This document shows, one piece after another, positions 1 through 8,643 of a stretch of DNA of 64,000 nucleotides. This stretch comes from Bradyrhizobium canariense. GTDB taxonomy: Bacteria; Pseudomonadota; Alphaproteobacteria; Rhizobiales; Xanthobacteraceae. The stretch lies in assembly GCF_019402665.1 (NCBI RefSeq), contig NZ_VSST01000029.1, positions 1-64,000 of the forward strand, written 5' to 3'. Each line of letters starts with the position of its first letter. Position 1 is the stretch's first letter. A program made the position numbers and the translations under genes. Under the pieces are notes generated by a model, which saw only the letters and a program-made list of their open reading frames with translations, was not told where the DNA came from and made no database searches.

Positions 1-69
1 CTATGTCTCCGGTCTAAACATCAAGCCGGGCGATGACGGCGGAACATGAGGAAGGAGCGCGGATCCGCG
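1..69. other. Left-edge intergenic; possible RBS of next minus-strand gene
   Basis: No gene lies in this edge fragment. Read on the minus strand it ends in ACCGGAGACATAG at the window border, with a Shine-Dalgarno-like GGAGA (plus-strand 6-10). The next gene to the left, if on the minus strand, could start just outside the window. This is inference from a short motif only. Confidence 0.3.
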
Positions 70-71
70 CT
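56..71 (-). terminator. Hairpin at the 3' end of rnhA
   Basis: A 16-bp palindrome (AGCGCG-GATC-CGCGCT) overlaps the rnhA stop codon. It could fold as a 6-bp stem with a GATC loop at the end of the ispH-thrB-rnhA transcript. It lacks a clean U tract (CCTTCCTC follows), so it may only be a 3'-end stabiliser. Confidence 0.3.
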
Positions 72-534
72 ACTCCGCCACCCGCGCCTGCAACCGCGCC
101 TTCACGATGCCGTCCCGCGCGAGCTGATCGGCGCGTTCGTTCTCGGGATGCCCTGCGTGGCCTTTGACCCAGTGCCAGCGCACGTCATGAGCCTTCAGCG
201 CAGCATCGAGGCGCTGCCATAGCTCGACATTCTTCACCGGCTTCTTGTCGGCGGTGCGCCAGCCGTTGCGCTTCCAGCCGTGAATCCAGCCGGTGATGCC
301 CTGACGGACATATTGGCTGTCGGTATAGAGATCGACCGTGCACGGCTTCTTCAGCGCTTCCAACGCGGAGATCGCCGCCATCAATTCCATCTGGTTGTTG
401 GTGGTGTGGCGCTCACCACCGTTCAGTTCTTTTTCCTTGTCGCCGAACTTCAGGATCGCGCCCCAGCCGCCGGGCCCCGGATTTCCCGAGCAGGCGCCGT
501 CGGTGTAGATAGTGACAATCGGAAGCTCGCTCAC
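70..534 (-). CDS. rnhA: Ribonuclease HI
   Basis: This 154-residue protein degrades the RNA strand of RNA:DNA hybrids in the cytoplasm. The N-terminus has the TDGACSGNPGPGGWG signature. The four acidic catalytic residues can be placed at D12, E50 (NQMEL), D72 (YTDSQ) and D136 (ERADQLA), with the mobile-loop histidine at H126 (VKGHAG). Length is typical of bacterial RNase HI. The start is GTG at 534, overlapping the TGA of thrB by 4 bases (GTGA), so translation is probably coupled. Longer upstream in-frame reading is thrB antisense-frame shadow. It is the last gene of the ispH-thrB-rnhA operon. Confidence 0.96.
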   Translation of the reverse strand: MSELPIVTIYTDGACSGNPGPGGWGAILKFGDKEKELNGGERHTTNNQMELMAAISALEALKKPCTVDLYTDSQYVRQGITGWIHGWKRNGWRTADKKPVKNVELWQRLDAALKAHDVRWHWVKGHAGHPENERADQLARDGIVKARLQARVAE

Positions 535-1514
535 GCCACCAGCCCCGACGGCATCAGCCCGTAGTCGCGCACGCTGGAAACGCTCTGGTGGAAGCGCAGC
601 TTGCGGACATATTCCAGCGGATCCTTCGGCCGAACCAGCGCGCCGGGCGGAACGTTGAGCCAGTCGACCAGCCGCGTCAGCAGGAACCGCATCGCGGCGC
701 CGCGCGCGAGCAGCGGCAGCGCTGCCTCTTCCGCCTCGGACAGCTTTCGCACACGGCCATAGGCGTTGAGGAAGGCCCGCGCCTTGGTGACGTTGAAGGA
801 ATGATCCGGCTCGAAGCACCAGGCGTTGAGACAGATCGCGACGTCATAAGCCAGCATATCATTGCAGGCGAAAGTGAAGTCGATGATTCCGGAGAGCTTG
901 TCGCCGAGGAAGAAGACGTTGTCGTTGAAGAGGTCGGCGTGGATCACGCCTTCAGGCAGCTGCGTCGGCCAGATCCCGCTCTCGAGGTAGTCGAGTTCGT
1001 GGCTCAGGAACGCGCGCAGGCCGGGCTGCACCTCGTCGGCCCGCTGTGACGCGGCATCGAACAGCGGCCGCCAGCCCGGGACCGACAGCGCGTTCGCACG
1101 CCTGATCGCGAAATTCGCGCTCGCCAGATGCATCCTGGCGAGCCCCTCGCCGACGCCGGCGCAATGGGCCGCGTTCGGCTTGCGCGGCCAGACGCCCTCG
1201 AGAAAGGTGATGATCGCGGCCGGCCGGCCCGACAGCTCGCGCAACGCCTCGCCGTCCGTTCCCTTCACCGGCAGCGGGCAGTTGACGCCGTGCTCGGCCA
1301 GATGCGTCATCAGTGCGAGGAAGAACGGCAGATCGTTCTTCGCCACGCGCTTCTCATAGAGCGTGAGGATGAACGATCCCTTGGTCGTATGCAGCAGGAA
1401 GTTGGAATTTTCGACGCCCTCGGCGATGCCCTTGTACGAGAGCAACTCGCCGAGATCGTATTGGTTGAGGAAGTCCGCAAGCTCGTCGGCGGCAACGTCG
1501 GTGTAGACCGCCAT
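531..1514 (-). CDS. thrB: Homoserine kinase (APH-fold, ThrB type II)
   Basis: This 327-residue enzyme phosphorylates homoserine to O-phosphohomoserine in threonine biosynthesis. It belongs to the aminoglycoside-phosphotransferase-like ThrB class, not the GHMP class. Evidence is the kinase motif HADLFNDN followed by the metal-binding IDF segment (roughly residues 190-215), and the N-terminal GVENSNFLL segment. ATG at 1514 lies 6 bases after the ispH stop and the gene overlaps rnhA by 4 bases at its end, so the three genes form one tight operon. The order ispH-thrB-rnhA is common in Rhizobiales. Confidence 0.95.
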   Translation of the reverse strand: MAVYTDVAADELADFLNQYDLGELLSYKGIAEGVENSNFLLHTTKGSFILTLYEKRVAKNDLPFFLALMTHLAEHGVNCPLPVKGTDGEALRELSGRPAAIITFLEGVWPRKPNAAHCAGVGEGLARMHLASANFAIRRANALSVPGWRPLFDAASQRADEVQPGLRAFLSHELDYLESGIWPTQLPEGVIHADLFNDNVFFLGDKLSGIIDFTFACNDMLAYDVAICLNAWCFEPDHSFNVTKARAFLNAYGRVRKLSEAEEAALPLLARGAAMRFLLTRLVDWLNVPPGALVRPKDPLEYVRKLRFHQSVSSVRDYGLMPSGLVA

Positions 1515-1520
1515 GAAGAT

Positions 1521-2489
1521 CTACTCGGCGGCGGCTTCGGGGCGCACCTGACGCGGCAGCGGGAAGAACTCGTTCTCTTCCGCGGCCGAGACCGTCTCCA
1601 CATGCAGCGTGAAGCGCTCGGCGAACGCGTCCATGATCTCCTCGACGATCACTTCCGGTGCCGAGGCGCCAGCGGTGATGCCGAGGCTGGTGATGTTCTC
1701 GAACCGCTTCCAGTCGATTTCGGTGGCGCGCTGCGCCAGCACGGCGATCGGGCAACCCTCGCGTTCGGCGACTTCGCGCAGGCGCTGCGAGTTCGACGAG
1801 TTCGGCGCACCGACCACGATCAGGGCGTCGACCACCGGCGCCACCTTCTTCACCGCGAGCTGGCGGTTGGTGGTGGCGTAGCAGATGTCTTCCTTGTGCG
1901 GCCCGTTGATGTTCGGGAAGCGCTCCTTCAGAAGCGCCACGATCTCCGCGGTGTCGTCGATCGACAGCGTGGTCTGGGTCACGAAGGCGAGGTTGTTCGG
2001 GTCCTTCGGGGCGATGGTCTTCGCGTCCTCGGCGGTCTCGATCAGGGTCACGGCGCCGGTCGGGAGCTGGCCGAGCGTGCCCACCACCTCGGGATGATGG
2101 GAATGGCCGATCAGGAAGATCTCGCGGCCGCGCTTGAAATGGATCGCGGCCTCGCGGTGGACCTTGGTGACCAGGGGGCAGGTCGCATCCAGCGAGAACA
2201 AATTGCGGGATGTGGCGTCGGCCGGAACCGATTTCGGCACGCCATGGGCCGAGAACACCACCGGCGCGGTGGTGTTTTCCGGGATCTCGGCGAGTTCCTC
2301 GACGAAGATCGCGCCCTTCTTCTTCAACCCATCGACGACGTATTTGTTATGCACAATCTCATGGCGAACATAGACGGGGGCGCCGTATTTATCGAGCGCC
2401 CGTTCCACGGTGTCGATCGCCCGGACCACCCCGGCGCAGAAGCCACGGGGAGAACAAAGCACGATCTTGAGGTCTGGTTTGGCTGACAT
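1521..2489 (-). CDS. ispH: 4-hydroxy-3-methylbut-2-enyl diphosphate reductase
   Basis: This is the last enzyme of the MEP isoprenoid pathway. It reduces HMBPP to IPP and DMAPP with a [4Fe-4S] cluster. The three cluster cysteines are visible in the contexts LCSPRGFCAGV, DATCPL and EDICYATTN, and the substrate-binding NSSNSQRL motif is present. The chosen ATG at 2489 gives MSAKPDLKIVLC and 322 residues, normal for the family; an in-frame GTG at 2513 would add eight residues of low-similarity type. It heads the operon with thrB and rnhA and diverges from trcR. Confidence 0.96.
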   Translation of the reverse strand: MSAKPDLKIVLCSPRGFCAGVVRAIDTVERALDKYGAPVYVRHEIVHNKYVVDGLKKKGAIFVEELAEIPENTTAPVVFSAHGVPKSVPADATSRNLFSLDATCPLVTKVHREAAIHFKRGREIFLIGHSHHPEVVGTLGQLPTGAVTLIETAEDAKTIAPKDPNNLAFVTQTTLSIDDTAEIVALLKERFPNINGPHKEDICYATTNRQLAVKKVAPVVDALIVVGAPNSSNSQRLREVAEREGCPIAVLAQRATEIDWKRFENITSLGITAGASAPEVIVEEIMDAFAERFTLHVETVSAAEENEFFPLPRQVRPEAAAE

Positions 2490-2584
2490 TGAGCGATCTC
2501 GGGACCGAATCACCTCGCCAAATGGGCGGGAAGCGGTCGATGAATGAATAGGGCTTGGGTACGGTCTTACAGGGACTTCAGAGG

Positions 2585-2613
2585 GAATTGGGCCCCCTTT
2601 CGGGCGCTGTCAA
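2585..2613 (-). promoter_or_regulatory. Candidate sigma-70 promoter for ispH-thrB-rnhA
   Basis: On the minus strand a perfect TTGACA (-35, plus 2608-2613) is followed 17 bases later by CAATTC (-10, plus 2585-2590). The -10 is weak, but alphaproteobacterial -10 elements are loosely conserved. The site is about 100 bases upstream of the ispH start. Confidence 0.4.
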
Positions 2614-2635
2614 GGCACTATCTATAGCAGAACCA

Positions 2636-2665
2636 TTGCGTGGCTACCCCCTCCGGGCTTATATA
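2636..2665 (+). promoter_or_regulatory. Candidate sigma-70 promoter for trcR
   Basis: TTGCGT (2636-2641) is followed by a 17-base gap to TTATAT (2659-2664), or 18 to TATATA. This would start transcription near 2671, about 70 bases before the trcR ATG. The spacing and AT-rich -10 in an otherwise GC-rich gap support it. Confidence 0.45.
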
Positions 2666-2742
2666 GCGCGAATTCCCAGTCATCGCTGATGACCACCGGT
2701 TTCGCCTCCAAAGGGGTGGGCGAAGCACAAAGGAGATTTGCC

Positions 2743-3438
2743 ATGAGCAACGCACCTCTGATGCCCAAGGCGACCGCCGTCTGGCTGCTCGACAACACCG
2801 CGCTGACCTTCGATCAGGTCGCCGATTTCACCAAAATGCACCCCCTCGAGGTGCGCGCGATCGCCGATGGCGACGCCGCCCAAGGCATCAAGGGCATGGA
2901 TCCCCTCTCCAACGGCCAGCTGACCCGCGAGGAGATCGAGAAGGGCGAGAACAACCCGGACTACCGGCTCCGACTCCAGGAGAGTAAGGTGGTGCTGCCG
3001 CCGCAACCCAAGCGCAAGGGCCCGCGCTACACCCCGGTCTCGCGCCGCCACGAACGCCCGAGCGCCATCCTCTGGCTGCTGCGCAACCATCCCGAGCTCA
3101 AGGACGCCCAGATCATGCGCCTGGTCGGCACGACCAAGAGCACGATCGCCAGTGTCCGCGATCGCACCCACTGGAACACGTCCCAGCTGACGCCGATTGA
3201 TCCCGTCACTCTCGGCCTCTGCTCGCAGATCGAGCTCGATTTCGAGGTCGCGCGCGCGGCCAAGGAAAAGCCGATCGACGCGGCCTATGGCGGCGCCACC
3301 CTGCTGCCGGCCTCCGAAACCACCAAGAAGGACGAGTACGAACCCGCCGAGAGGTCCAGCGACGATCTCAACGTCGATGCCGTGTTCGCCAAGCTGAAGA
3401 CACTCGGCGGCAAGAAGCAGGACCAGGAGGAGGAGTAA
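2743..3438 (+). CDS. trcR: DUF1013 family cell-cycle regulator TrcR
   Basis: This 231-residue cytoplasmic protein matches the alphaproteobacterial DUF1013 family, now usually named cell cycle transcriptional regulator TrcR. The N-terminal part has the conserved PKATAVWLLDNTALTFDQVA stretch, and the middle has the HTH-like segment around IMRLVGTTKSTIASVRDRTHWN. The C-terminus is charged and less conserved. ATG at 2743 is chosen because AAGGAG lies 8 bases upstream; an in-frame upstream ATG at 2689 lacks such a site. It is monocistronic and followed by a strong terminator. The precise role is known only by family. Confidence 0.92.
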   Translation: MSNAPLMPKATAVWLLDNTALTFDQVADFTKMHPLEVRAIADGDAAQGIKGMDPLSNGQLTREEIEKGENNPDYRLRLQESKVVLPPQPKRKGPRYTPVSRRHERPSAILWLLRNHPELKDAQIMRLVGTTKSTIASVRDRTHWNTSQLTPIDPVTLGLCSQIELDFEVARAAKEKPIDAAYGGATLLPASETTKKDEYEPAERSSDDLNVDAVFAKLKTLGGKKQDQEEE

Positions 3439-3463
3439 TCCTTCGCTGTTCATTCGTGAACGC

Positions 3464-3501
3464 AACAAAAACGCGGCAGGGAAACCTGCCGCGTTTTTGT
3501 T
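3464..3501 (+). terminator. Strong rho-independent terminator of trcR
   Basis: A perfect 17-bp stem (3464-3480 with 3485-3501) is closed by a GAAA tetraloop. The GC-rich core is flanked by A and T runs, so it can act in both directions. It begins 25 bases after the trcR stop. Confidence 0.9.
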
Positions 3502-3540
3502 TTGCACCTGCAAAACGACTGACAACGCATACCCTCCGGC

Positions 3541-3667
3541 GTCGTCCTGGCGAAAGCCAGGACCCATTACCCCAAGGAGGAATTTGGCGACTACTCGTCG
3601 CTCGGTTCTCCTACCGCGCTCAGTCGATAGATTCCGCGGTATGGGTCCTGGCATTCGCCAGGACGAC
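3541..3667. repeat. Palindromic intergenic element, family A
   Basis: The ends are inverted copies (GTCGTCCTGGCGAAAGCC and GGCATTCGCCAGGACGAC) about 90 bases apart, each also forming a small hairpin, with inner CCCAT/ATGGG arms. A second copy is at 12062-12180 and a half copy at 35411-35426. It fills the gap between convergent trcR and ompW. Confidence 0.85.
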
Positions 3668-3706
3668 GTTAGGGCGACAGTGTGCCTCCCTAAGGCAACA
3701 ACAACT

Positions 3707-4453
3707 TCAGAACTTATACGTCACACCACCGCCGACCAGCCACGGGTCGATATGCGCAGTGCCGGTAACCGGCAGACCACTGACCGTCGCCGAATAGTCC
3801 GGCCGCAACCAGAGCTTCTTGACGTCGACGTTGAGGCCCCAGTGCCGATCGAGCATGTAGTCGAAGCCGAACTGCACCGCGCCACCGAAGGCGTTGCTGA
3901 CATGCAGGCCAGTGGTGGTGGCGACGATCGCGGGCGGACCGACGATCGCGGCCGGCGCGTTGGTGGCGGAATTGCTGAAGAACATTGTGTAGTTCACGCC
4001 GGCGCCGATATACGGCTTGAACGCGCCGAAATTGTCGAAGTGATATTGCAGGGTCAGCGTCGGCGGCAGCAGCGTAGTCTTGCCGATCGGCAGATTTGCG
4101 AGCGAGCCGGTGCCGCTGATCGAATGCCGGGTTACGCCCAGGATCAGCTCGGCCGCGATGTTCCTGGTGAAGAAATAGCTGATGTCGAGCTCAGGCACGA
4201 CCTGGTCGCTGATCGAGAGGCCCGAATTCGGCGACGACAGTGACGGAACGCCGGCGACATTGACGGTCGAGCCGCCCGCATCCGGCAACACGCCTAGCAC
4301 CCGCAAGCGTACCATCCAGGGATTGAAGGCTTCTACCGGCGGCGGCGCTTTTTTGTAGATCGGCAAATCGGCGGCCTGTGCCGAGGCAAAAGCCCCCGCC
4401 AGCGCCGCACCTAGCGCCGCGAGCCGCGCCACGTTTCTTATTATTCCGTCCAT
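3707..4453 (-). CDS. ompW: OmpW-family outer membrane beta-barrel protein
   Basis: This 248-residue protein has an N-terminal signal peptide (hydrophobic segment ending ASAQA before ADLPIYKKAPP) and then alternating amphipathic strands typical of the eight-stranded OmpW barrel. Family features are PELDISYFFTRNIAAELILGVT, PPTLTLQYHF, KPYIGAGVNYT and a C-terminal phenylalanine. The ATG at 4453 has AAGGGGAA just upstream, and a longer in-frame start at 4495 would place charged residues before the signal. A perfect FNR/FixK-type box lies 75 to 90 bases upstream, suggesting oxygen-responsive expression. The transported molecule is not evident. Confidence 0.9.
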   Translation of the reverse strand: MDGIIRNVARLAALGAALAGAFASAQAADLPIYKKAPPPVEAFNPWMVRLRVLGVLPDAGGSTVNVAGVPSLSSPNSGLSISDQVVPELDISYFFTRNIAAELILGVTRHSISGTGSLANLPIGKTTLLPPTLTLQYHFDNFGAFKPYIGAGVNYTMFFSNSATNAPAAIVGPPAIVATTTGLHVSNAFGGAVQFGFDYMLDRHWGLNVDVKKLWLRPDYSATVSGLPVTGTAHIDPWLVGGGVTYKF

Positions 4454-4525
4454 TGCATTCCCCTTCAGCCATTTGCGCGCTTCGTTGCGCGACATCAGCG
4501 TCAGAGCAGAAAGGCAGTGGTGAAG

Positions 4526-4545
4526 GATTTGATGCCGATCAAATC
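4526..4545 (-). promoter_or_regulatory. FNR/FixK-type box upstream of ompW
   Basis: TTGAT-GCCG-ATCAA (4529-4542) is a perfect match to the FNR/FixK consensus. The arms extend to 8 bp (GATTTGAT / ATCAAATC). Its centre is about 82 bases upstream of the ompW ATG, compatible with class II activation at -41.5 and a 5' UTR of about 40 bases. Confidence 0.7.
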
Positions 4546-4616
4546 AGGACAAGTGCGATTGCGATTTGGCTGCGGCGTTGCAGATCTGTCGCGGCAGGAT
4601 AATGCCACGGCTTACA

Positions 4617-4877
4617 TCATGGCCGGTCTGGATGGTTCAGCATGTATTCGCCGAGGTCGCGCTGGCGGCGGTCGGCGCGGGTGGTCGCGGCGCTGCGCTG
4701 GACGTCGCGGTCCTTGCGGCAGGCCACGTATTCAGGCGAGCCGGCCGCATAGCCGCGGCTCTGGCAGACCGCGTCGTCATCATCGCCGCCCATCGCCACC
4801 GGCGTCTGGTAGCGCGCGGAGCAGGCGGAGAGAATGAGGCCCGCAAATGCAATCGCTAGGAACGGCTTCGAATTCAT
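4617..4877 (-). CDS. Small secreted lipoprotein, unknown function
   Basis: This 86-residue protein begins MNSKPFLAIAFAGLILSACS, a classic lipoprotein signal with lipobox LSAC and acylated C19. The mature part contains an acidic MGGDDDDAVC stretch, a second cysteine (VACRKD) and an Arg-rich, hydrophilic C-terminus. ATG at 4877 is preferred because upstream codons fall inside a palindromic repeat. It stands alone between ompW and prpE. No function is recognised. Confidence 0.8.
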   Translation of the reverse strand: MNSKPFLAIAFAGLILSACSARYQTPVAMGGDDDDAVCQSRGYAAGSPEYVACRKDRDVQRSAATTRADRRQRDLGEYMLNHPDRP

Positions 4878-4890
4878 GGCAGGCCCTTCA

Positions 4891-5004
4891 TCCTCATGGT
4901 GAGGAGCCCGCGCAGCGGGCGTCTCGAACCATGCAGGCCAAGCTGGAGCAGCGGGGCCTTTCATCCTTCGAGACGCGCGCCAGGCGCGCTCCTCAGGATG
5001 AGGA
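4891..5004. repeat. Palindromic intergenic element, family B
   Basis: The inverted ends TCCTCATGGTGAGGAGC and GCTCCTCAGGATGAGGA enclose GTCTCGAACCATG... and ...TTCGAGACGC arms. A close second copy is at 40310-40422. It lies between the lipoprotein gene and prpE. Confidence 0.85.
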
Positions 5005-5046
5005 TTGAGCGGAAAAATGCGGCCTATTCAAGCCCCATTGCAAACC

Positions 5047-6981
5047 TCACACCCGCCCCTTCAGCGCATCGCCGATCTCGTCGAGCACCTTGGGGTCCTC
5101 AATCGTCGCCGGCATGGTCCAGGCTTCACCATCTGCGATCTTCTTGATGGTGCCGCGCAAGATCTTTCCGGAGCGCGTCTTGGGCAGGCGCCCGACGGTG
5201 ATGGCGAGCTTGAACGCGGCAACGGGACCGAGCTTGTCGCGCACCAGCGCGATGATCTCCTTCTCGATCTCGGCGGGGGCCCGCTTCACACCCGCCTTGA
5301 GCACCAGGAAGCCGCAGGGTACCTCACCTTTGATCGCGTCCTTGACGCCGAGCACGGCGCATTCGGCGACATCGGGATGCGAAGCCAGGATCTCCTCCAT
5401 GCCGCCGGTGGAGAGCCGATGGCCGGCGACGTTGATGATGTCGTCGGTGCGGCCCATGACGAAGACATAGCCGTCCTCGTCCTTGTAGCCGGCATCCGAT
5501 GTTTTGTAGTAGCCGGGGAATTCGGTGAGGTAGGCTTCCTTAAACCGTTCGTCCTGATTCCACAGTGTCGGCAGGCAGCCCGGCGGCATCGGAAGCTTGA
5601 TGACGATCGAGCCCATGGTGTTCGGACCGACCGGCTTTGCCGCTTCGTCGACCACGTCGACCTGGTAGCCCGGCATCGGCACCGTCGGCGATCCGTGCTT
5701 CACCGGCAGCTGGCCTAAGCCAACCGGATTGCCGGCGATGCACCAGCCGGTCTCGGTCTGCCACCAATGGTCGATGACAGGCACTTTCAACTGCTGCTCC
5801 GCCCATTTCACCGTCGGCGGATCGGCGCGCTCGCCGGCCAGGAACAGCGTGCGGAACGTCGAGAGGTCGTACTGCCGGATGAATTTTCCTTCCGGATCTT
5901 CTTTCCGGAGCGCGCGGAACGCGGTCGGCGCAGTGAAGAAGGCGACAGCTTTGTGCTCGCTGATCACGCGCCAGAACGCGCCTGCATCGGGCGTGCCGAC
6001 CGGCTTCCCCTCATACATAATCGAGGTCGCGCCGTGCAGCAGCGGGCCGTAGACGATGTAACTGTGGCCGACCACCCAGCCGATGTCGGAGCCGCACCAC
6101 CAGACCTCGCCCGGCTTGACGCCATAGAGGTTGAACATGGACCATTTCACTGCGACGAGATGGCCGCCATTGTCCCGCACGACGCCCTTGGGAATGCCGG
6201 TCGTGCCTGACGTATAGAGGATGTAGAGCGGATCGGTGGCGGCGACGGGCACGCAAGGCGCCTGCTTGCCGTCGTTCATCGCCTTGCGGCGCAGGCCCGC
6301 CCAATCATAGTCACGGCCGGGCGTGAGGGCGCAGACGAGCTGCGGACGTTGCAGCACGATGCAGGCCTTCGGCTTTGCGCCCGCAAGCCTGATCGCCTCG
6401 TCGAGCAGCGGCTTGTACTGCACGATGCGGCCGGGCTCGATGCCGCAGCTCGCCGACAGGATCAACTTTGGCTGCGCATCGTCGATGCGGGTGGCGAGCT
6501 CTTTCGCGGCAAAGCCGCCGAACACCACGGAGTGCACCGCGCCAATGCGCGCGCAGGCGAGCATCGCAACGACGGCCTCCGGGACCATCGGCATATAGAG
6601 GATGACGCGATCGCCCTTGGCGACACCAAAGTCCTGCATGATGGCGGCGAGCGCCTGCACTTCGGCCAGCAGTTCGGCGTAGGTGAATTTGGTGACGCTA
6701 TTTGCCAGCGGCGAATCATGGATTAGCGCGATCTGGTCGGCGCGGCCGCGTTCGACGTGGCGGTCGAGCGCGTTGTAGCAGGTGTTCACAATGCCACCGC
6801 TGAACCAGCGGCCGTAGACGCCCTGCGAGGGATCGAAGATCTTTTTTGGTGGCTCGATCCAGTCGATCTCCTTGGCCGCCTCGGCCCAAAAGCCCTCAGG
6901 GTCGGCCAGCGAGCGCGCATAAACCTCGTGATAGACGCTCTTTCCGTCGATGTTTCCTTGGACGTTTCCTCGGACGTTCAT
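5047..6981 (-). CDS. prpE: Propionate--CoA ligase (ACS family)
   Basis: This 644-residue ANL-superfamily enzyme activates propionate to propionyl-CoA through an acyl-AMP intermediate. The P-loop region YILYTSGTTGIPKGVVRDNGGH is the PrpE variant of the acetyl-CoA synthetase motif. WWQTETGW and the catalytic C-terminal lysine in TRSGKILRGT, a known site of acetylation control in the family, are present. ATG at 6981 (MNVRGNVQGN) is chosen over an upstream in-frame start at 7059 because the extra residues look non-coding. Acetyl-CoA synthetase is the main alternative, but the VRDNGGH motif favours propionate. Confidence 0.9.
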   Translation of the reverse strand: MNVRGNVQGNIDGKSVYHEVYARSLADPEGFWAEAAKEIDWIEPPKKIFDPSQGVYGRWFSGGIVNTCYNALDRHVERGRADQIALIHDSPLANSVTKFTYAELLAEVQALAAIMQDFGVAKGDRVILYMPMVPEAVVAMLACARIGAVHSVVFGGFAAKELATRIDDAQPKLILSASCGIEPGRIVQYKPLLDEAIRLAGAKPKACIVLQRPQLVCALTPGRDYDWAGLRRKAMNDGKQAPCVPVAATDPLYILYTSGTTGIPKGVVRDNGGHLVAVKWSMFNLYGVKPGEVWWCGSDIGWVVGHSYIVYGPLLHGATSIMYEGKPVGTPDAGAFWRVISEHKAVAFFTAPTAFRALRKEDPEGKFIRQYDLSTFRTLFLAGERADPPTVKWAEQQLKVPVIDHWWQTETGWCIAGNPVGLGQLPVKHGSPTVPMPGYQVDVVDEAAKPVGPNTMGSIVIKLPMPPGCLPTLWNQDERFKEAYLTEFPGYYKTSDAGYKDEDGYVFVMGRTDDIINVAGHRLSTGGMEEILASHPDVAECAVLGVKDAIKGEVPCGFLVLKAGVKRAPAEIEKEIIALVRDKLGPVAAFKLAITVGRLPKTRSGKILRGTIKKIADGEAWTMPATIEDPKVLDEIGDALKGRV

Positions 6982-7126
6982 TCCCGCGCTCCCGTTCCCT
7001 TTTATTCGCCTAGCCTTGACCTTGTGGCAGGACAAACGTCCCGCCATGACAGGGATCAAGTACCGGCCATGTTTGAGGGCTATTTTCCCGGGAATGGGCC
7101 GCGGTTCAAGCTGAAAAGAACAGTGC

Positions 7127-8485
7127 TCAGCTATCCATCGCGTTCAGCCGCTGCAGGCGGTCCTGCATGACCTTCCTCAGATCATAGCCGGCGCGGCCGA
7201 AGCTCGTATTGCGGGTGGCGAGGAAGTCGCGCTGGGTGCGACGGAGGTCGCCGGCCGAGCGGGACCCGGCCGATTTCAGCACGCGCTCATAAGTCTCGGC
7301 GATCTGGCGATCGAGCACACCCAGCTGCGGATCGGCACAAATCACCTTCTCGACTTCGCGCTTCGCAGTGGCACAATCGAACGACGGGCCCTTGCCGGAA
7401 TTCGCCGCGAGCGGCCGCAGCGGCTCGCCGCCGAATTTCACGATATCCGCGATCATGGCGCGGCGGCCGGCGGCAGCGTTGTCGTTGCCGGGATCGAGCC
7501 GCAGCGCGGTCTCGTAGTCGGCCAGCGCCTTCTTGCGCTCGCCCATCTTCTTGTAGAGCACGGCGCGGTTATTGTAGGTCTGCGCGAAATTCGGCTCGAG
7601 TTTCAGCGCGGCCTCGTAATCGCTCAGCGCCGCGCCAAGCTCGCCCTTGAGGTGGTAGGAGTCGCCGCGGTTAGCGAAGAAGTTCGGGCGCGGTGCCAGC
7701 CGCAGCGCCTGATCGTAATCGGCAATCGCCTTGTCGTACTCGCCCATCGCGGCCAGGGACAGCCCGCGATTGTCGTAATATTCGGGCACCTTCGGATCGA
7801 GCCTGATCGCCTCGCCATCGTCGGCAACCGACCTCTCGAGCTGGCCGAGCTTCTTGTAGGCGGCGCCACGATTGGTGTAGCTGCGCGGCCGATTCGGATC
7901 GAGCCGCAACGCCTCGCTGAGATCGCGGATCGCGTTCTCGTTGTCGCCGCCGAGATAATAGGTCACGCCGCGGTCTGACCAGGCCTGTGCATTGTCAGGC
8001 TTCAGCTTGATCGCCTGGTCGTAATCGGCAAGCGCGCGGTCGAGCCGGCGCTGGTTGGTGTAGACCACGCCGCGCAGCTCGTAAGATTCCGAATCCTGCG
8101 GATTGAGTTCGATGGCCTTGCTGAGGTCCGCCGCGGCGCGGTTGAGATCGCCGCCGGCCTCGCGGAGGAGATCGCCGCGCAGGCGCCAGGCTTTTGCGTT
8201 CTTGCCATCGAGCGCAATGGCGCGGTCGATGTCCCGCAGCGCCTGCGTGAGGCCGCCCGAGGTCCGCGCATTGGCGTCGGCCCGCACCAGCAACGCCGCG
8301 GCGCGATCGGAGGATGGAATTGAGGCCTGGTCAATGGTGGCGCTGCAGGCCGGGATCAGCTCAGCCGGAGCGGCTTTGCTCTCCATCACGCAATCGACGC
8401 CGGCCAAGGCAGGAGCGACGAGGACGACGCTCATTGCCGCGCTGAGCAGGAGCGAGCGAAACGAGATTTTTGCAAACGAGAGCAT
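7127..8485 (-). CDS. Secreted TPR protein with LprI-like C-terminus
   Basis: The 452-residue product has a signal peptide (ends about APALAG), then about eight tandem tetratricopeptide repeats (A.DYDQAI.L.P motifs, roughly residues 70-350). The C-terminal domain (FDCATAKREVEKVICADPQLGVLDRQI...) has the spaced cysteines of the LprI/DUF1311 lysozyme-inhibitor-like family. A periplasmic scaffold or inhibitor role is inferred. The neighbouring gene 8644-9402 is a shorter paralogue with a near-identical C-terminus (DLRKVMQDRLQRLNAMDS here), so the two arose by tandem duplication. ATG at 8485 is used; the in-frame codon at 8512 only adds polar residues before the signal. Confidence 0.85.
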   Translation of the reverse strand: MLSFAKISFRSLLLSAAMSVVLVAPALAGVDCVMESKAAPAELIPACSATIDQASIPSSDRAAALLVRADANARTSGGLTQALRDIDRAIALDGKNAKAWRLRGDLLREAGGDLNRAAADLSKAIELNPQDSESYELRGVVYTNQRRLDRALADYDQAIKLKPDNAQAWSDRGVTYYLGGDNENAIRDLSEALRLDPNRPRSYTNRGAAYKKLGQLERSVADDGEAIRLDPKVPEYYDNRGLSLAAMGEYDKAIADYDQALRLAPRPNFFANRGDSYHLKGELGAALSDYEAALKLEPNFAQTYNNRAVLYKKMGERKKALADYETALRLDPGNDNAAAGRRAMIADIVKFGGEPLRPLAANSGKGPSFDCATAKREVEKVICADPQLGVLDRQIAETYERVLKSAGSRSAGDLRRTQRDFLATRNTSFGRAGYDLRKVMQDRLQRLNAMDS

Positions 8486-8643
8486 TTGCGCGGAAGGATG
8501 CGTGCCGCACATGGCATAGGGCTCCGGGACATCAGGCTTTCACCATTGTCGCGGCGGCCAAAGAATCGGTTCAAATCGAGGCGTGCCAGCGGCGCACCGA
8601 TCCTTCCCTTCTTCGTCCCGCTCTTACGGGCGAGATGAGGAGC

